DNA of 7,512 nucleotides from Sedimentisphaerales bacterium (GTDB lineage: Bacteria > Planctomycetota > Phycisphaerae > Sedimentisphaerales > SG8-4), in contig JAFGCA010000603.1 of the NCBI GenBank assembly GCA_016932895.1, forward strand, positions 1 through 7,512, in the 5' to 3' direction. The notes under the pieces were generated by a model that made no database searches, was not told where the DNA came from, and was given only the letters and a program-made list of their open reading frames with translations. Made by a program: the position numbers and the translations under genes. Shown here one piece after another: positions 5,356-7,512 of this stretch (position 1 is the first letter of the stretch; the number at the start of each line of letters is the position of its first letter).

Positions 5356-6301
5356 ATACGCCGTCGGCGCATGCCAGGCCGAGGGCGTCGGTGATGCGCT
5401 CGAATTCGTCGAGGGAGCCGAACTGGATCACGATCTTGCCGCGCTGGCCGTTCTTGCGGGCGTCGATGGCCACACGCGTGCCGAGGTGGCGCGCGAGCCG
5501 GTCCTCGAGATCGACGATATGCGGCGCCTTGGCCGGCCGGGGCCCACTCGTGGAAGCGTCGGCGGCGGTCAGCTTGCGGACGAGGCGTTCGACCTCGCGG
5601 ACACTGAGGCGCCCGGCGAAGGCGCGGTTGGCCAGTTTTCGTCGCAGCTCGTCCGTCGGCAGCGCCAGAATCGCGCGGGCATGGCCCATGCTGAGGCGCT
5701 CATCAATGAGCATTTGCTTGATGTCTTGCGGTAAGTCCAGTAACCGCAAGTAGTTAGCGATGACGGAGCGATTCTCGCCGAGCCGTTCGGCCGCGTCGGC
5801 CTGGGTCAGAGAAAAGGCGTTCAGATAGCGCTGATATGCCTTGGCGCGCTCGATTGCGTTGAGGTCCCGGCGGTGGATGTTCTCTACAAGGGACCATTCG
5901 AAGAGCTGCTCATCGTCCACGTCGCGAACGAGCGCGGGAATCGTGGGCAGGGAGGCAAGCTCGGCGGCGCGGAAACGCCGTTCGCCGGCGATAAGCTGAT
6001 AGCGGCCCTGGAAAGGGCGGACCAGAACCGGCTGAATGATGCCGTTGGCCTTGATCGATTCGGTGAGCTCGGCCAGGTCCTCATCACGCCAGACGGTCCG
6101 CGCCTGGTAGGGGTTTGGCGTAATGGAACCAAGGGGTATCTCTTGGAAGGAGTCCTGTAAGTCCTTGTCAGGAGGCAACTTAGGCTCCGCAGAGGACGCA
6201 GGGGCCTGATGGGGCGGCGGGGCGGTGGGGGTTATCGGACTCAATAGGGACTCAAGGCCCCTGCCCAGGTGTCGCTGCTTGATTGTCTTGGCATTGCTCA
6301 T
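5354..6301 (-). CDS. parB: chromosome-partitioning protein ParB (ParB/Spo0J family)
   Basis: ParB loads at parS sites as a CTP-dependent DNA clamp, spreads, recruits SMC and is moved by the ATPase ParA. The 315-residue product has the family's layout. An N-terminal HLGRGLESLL (11-20) corresponds to the conserved GLGRGLxxLL segment contacting ParA. A Pro-rich linker follows, then the ParB N-terminal CTPase domain (~54-148) with GIIQP (87-91), GERRFRAA (106-113) and ENIHRRDLN (140-148). Next are the helix-turn-helix (~165-191, LTQADAAERLG...RSVIANYLRLL), with LSMGHARAIL after it, and a C-terminal dimerisation domain (~262-311). ATG 6301 is preceded by AAGGAG at 7 bases; the frame stays open for 84 more codons upstream, but that part is not ParB-like and crosses the promoter and parS candidates. 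Unusually, no parA precedes it: over 1.2 kb upstream holds no gene. The catalytic and DNA-binding motifs look intact. Confidence 0.95.
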   Translation of the reverse strand: MSNAKTIKQRHLGRGLESLLSPITPTAPPPHQAPASSAEPKLPPDKDLQDSFQEIPLGSITPNPYQARTVWRDEDLAELTESIKANGIIQPVLVRPFQGRYQLIAGERRFRAAELASLPTIPALVRDVDDEQLFEWSLVENIHRRDLNAIERAKAYQRYLNAFSLTQADAAERLGENRSVIANYLRLLDLPQDIKQMLIDERLSMGHARAILALPTDELRRKLANRAFAGRLSVREVERLVRKLTAADASTSGPRPAKAPHIVDLEDRLARHLGTRVAIDARKNGQRGKIVIQFGSLDEFERITDALGLACADGV

Positions 6302-6308
6302 ACGATTG

Positions 6309-6314
6309 CTCCTT
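6309..6314 (-). promoter_or_regulatory. Shine-Dalgarno of parB
   Basis: AAGGAG on the minus strand is 7 bases before ATG 6301 and fixes that start against the longer open frame. Confidence 0.8.
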
Positions 6315-6350
6315 GAATATCTGACGCGGACCGGACGAATCGAGCCGGCG

Positions 6351-6380
6351 ATTTTAGCAGGCGCAACACGGCATGCACAA
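6351..6380 (-). promoter_or_regulatory. promoter candidate for parB
   Basis: On the minus strand TTGTGC (6375-6380) and TAAAAT (6351-6356) are separated by 18 bases. The -10 matches five of six consensus positions and the -35 three of six. The predicted transcript would start near 6344, giving a leader of about 40 bases. This fits parB being transcribed on its own. Confidence 0.45.
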
Positions 6381-6449
6381 GAATAATTTCGGGAAAGGGC
6401 GGTGAAACGCTGCAGGTTTTCTTGACGAAATCGGTAGAAGCCCGCAAAT

Positions 6450-6465
6450 TGTTCCACGTGGAGCG
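6450..6465. promoter_or_regulatory. parS-like centromere site
   Basis: TGTTCCACGTGGAGCG matches the widely conserved parS 16-mer TGTTCCACGTGGAACA at 14 of 16 positions. Its inner ten bases, TCCACGTGGA, form a perfect palindrome. It lies 148 bp upstream of parB, the usual neighbourhood for parS in bacterial chromosomes. Other CACGTG cores in the window (1065-1070 and 6885-6890) lack the flanking bases. Confidence 0.7.
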
Positions 6466-7512
6466 CAGCGGGTGGGGGCCGGGGAACGAAGTGCGGCACG
6501 CCGGCCGGGTCGGCGAGGGTGGCGCGATTCAAGCCTGTTGGGTTATCTGGCACCGCGGCTGCTCAATCGCGGCAGTTGCACTGGAGGTCGAAGGGCGGGC
6601 GGACCCGCGCGCTGCTGGGTCTTGCCAGCCGATGTCAGGCTGTGGGGGCAGGGTCGCATCGGTCGCCCGGGGCACGTCCGGAGGGCCGCAGGCCGGCGGA
6701 CACCGTTGGCCGAGCGGCGAGAGAGGCGGTAGGGGCATCGCCGCGGCATCGTGGGAGAATCGTGCCGGCGGGCGGCGACGTTGGCCGGCTGGATCGGCGC
6801 GAGCGCCGACTTCGAGGTGACGGACGTGGAGCAGGGCCGGGCGTTTCGCCTGCGGGTGTCGGAGGCAGGCGGGGCGGTCGTTGGCACGTGCGTTTCGAGG
6901 GCAGCCGGTTCGCCGGGCCGCCTGGCTGCGGATGAGGGCGTGGACAAGCACGGGCCGGGGTGACGTGGTGAAGACTCGCCGGGTCTGTCTACCGGATCGG
7001 TGCGAAGCGGCCGCGGAGCACGGGCAGACCGGTTCATCTGCTTGGTGGAGTTCGGAGTTTGGGAGACGCGGGCAGCGGAGCCGCCGCGCGCCAAACGTGG
7101 AACGTTGCGGGCTCTGGCTTTGCGTTTGGCGGCTGGCGAGACGAGGAGTTGCCGTTCTCGCAGGCCTCGGCGGCGGGGAGTTGCAGCGCCGTGCGCTCTG
7201 GTTGGTTCGGGCGATTCAGGCCTGTCCTGGGGAAGGCCGGACGGGGAAGATCGGCGGGCCGTCGCGGGAGACCTGCAGGATGCAGAGGCAAAGCGGCGTA
7301 AGGCGTGAGCGAAGCGGCGGTGCGTATGGGCAAGAGCGGTTGTCGGCGGGTGGCCGTTTGCCTGAGGACGAAGGGGTGGGCTGGAGTCAAGAGAAGTACG
7401 AGAGATCTGGGGCGGGCAGTGCGCTCATTGTCGGACAGAAAACGGGGCGGTGAGGAGGCGGCAGGGTCCTGGCGGTGCGCCCATCGGGCCGACACGGGGT
7501 TGCCTGGAAGGG
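6466..7512. other. gene-free, G-skewed stretch upstream of parB
   Basis: I find no credible protein gene, tRNA, rRNA, RNase P RNA or tmRNA signature in about 1 kb. The open frames here on both strands are rich in Arg, Gly, Trp or Pro, without domains or Shine-Dalgarno sites, as expected from GC-rich noncoding DNA. The plus strand is strongly enriched in G over C: counted over 7321-7500 it has 83 G and 37 C. A small inverted repeat, TCGGCGC-GA-GCGCCGA, lies at 6794-6809. It could be a long intergenic spacer, a decayed gene, part of an origin region or an unrecognised large RNA; I cannot decide. Confidence 0.5.

Noticed and set aside
6402..6408. GTGAAAC as a parS half-site near parB
   Set aside because: The other half is absent. 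Seven bases are too few to support a claim.
6302..6553. N-terminal extension of parB by 84 codons
   Set aside because: The extension is not ParB-like and crosses the promoter and parS candidates. ATG 6301 has a perfect AAGGAG and starts the conserved N-terminus.
6880..6895. CACGTG core at 6885-6890 as another parS
   Set aside because: The outer positions disagree with both arms of the consensus.
6881..7453. 190-codon open frame on the plus strand
   Set aside because: It has no Shine-Dalgarno and no domain, with Arg/Trp/Cys/Gly-heavy composition and equally long frames on the other strand. It follows from high GC and G excess.
7034..7495. 153-codon open frame on the minus strand
   Set aside because: It is Pro/Arg/Leu-rich low complexity, the mirror of the G-rich plus strand, with no recognisable motif.
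1..7512. CRISPR array or tRNA genes
   Set aside because: No regularly spaced repeats and no T-loop/acceptor pattern were found on either strand.

Overview
The window looks like chromosomal DNA from a GC-rich environmental bacterium. My best guess, at low confidence, is a planctomycete of the Phycisphaerae/Sedimentisphaerales kind. The basis is the RHS core signature, the secreted ankyrin protein, the RHS fragments beside long gene-free stretches, and the ParB type. All supported genes lie on the minus strand, so transcription runs from high to low coordinates.

Right part (about 5350-7512): parB (5354-6301) encodes a complete chromosome-partition protein with a strong Shine-Dalgarno and its own promoter candidate. 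A parS-like site (6450-6465, TGTTCCACGTGGAGCG) lies about 150 bp upstream of its start. Beyond it, to the window end, is roughly 1 kb with no credible gene and a strong excess of G over C on the plus strand. No parA is present in the window. A perfect DnaA-box 9-mer (5279-5287) lies between parB and the next gene. Together these suggest, but do not prove, an origin-proximal position.

Middle (3709-5199): a 496-residue exported protein starts at a GTG. It has a signal peptide, about five ankyrin repeats, and then a C-terminal half made of two diverged copies of a ~70-residue helical module, each followed by an RG-rich tail. I know of no name for this module.

Left part (1-3640): an accessory RHS (YD-repeat polymorphic-toxin-like) locus. 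An N-terminal fragment (2558-3316) carries a beta-sandwich domain and the start of the RHS core. The core is then broken by a 181-bp MITE-like element with 33-bp imperfect terminal inverted repeats (2465-2645), replacing 49 bp of core and shifting the frame. The rest of the core plus an unclassified tip follows (1426-2574), and a small HEXXH metallopeptidase-like gene overlaps its end by 17 bp (951-1442). After that comes a second, 5'-truncated copy of the same core with an unrelated short tip (104-907). The two cores are about 92-96% identical in DNA, while their tips are unrelated. This is the layout expected of a polymorphic toxin with a displaced orphan core-tip cassette. The intergenic stretch at 3317-3708 holds several short hairpin-forming palindromes of REP type.
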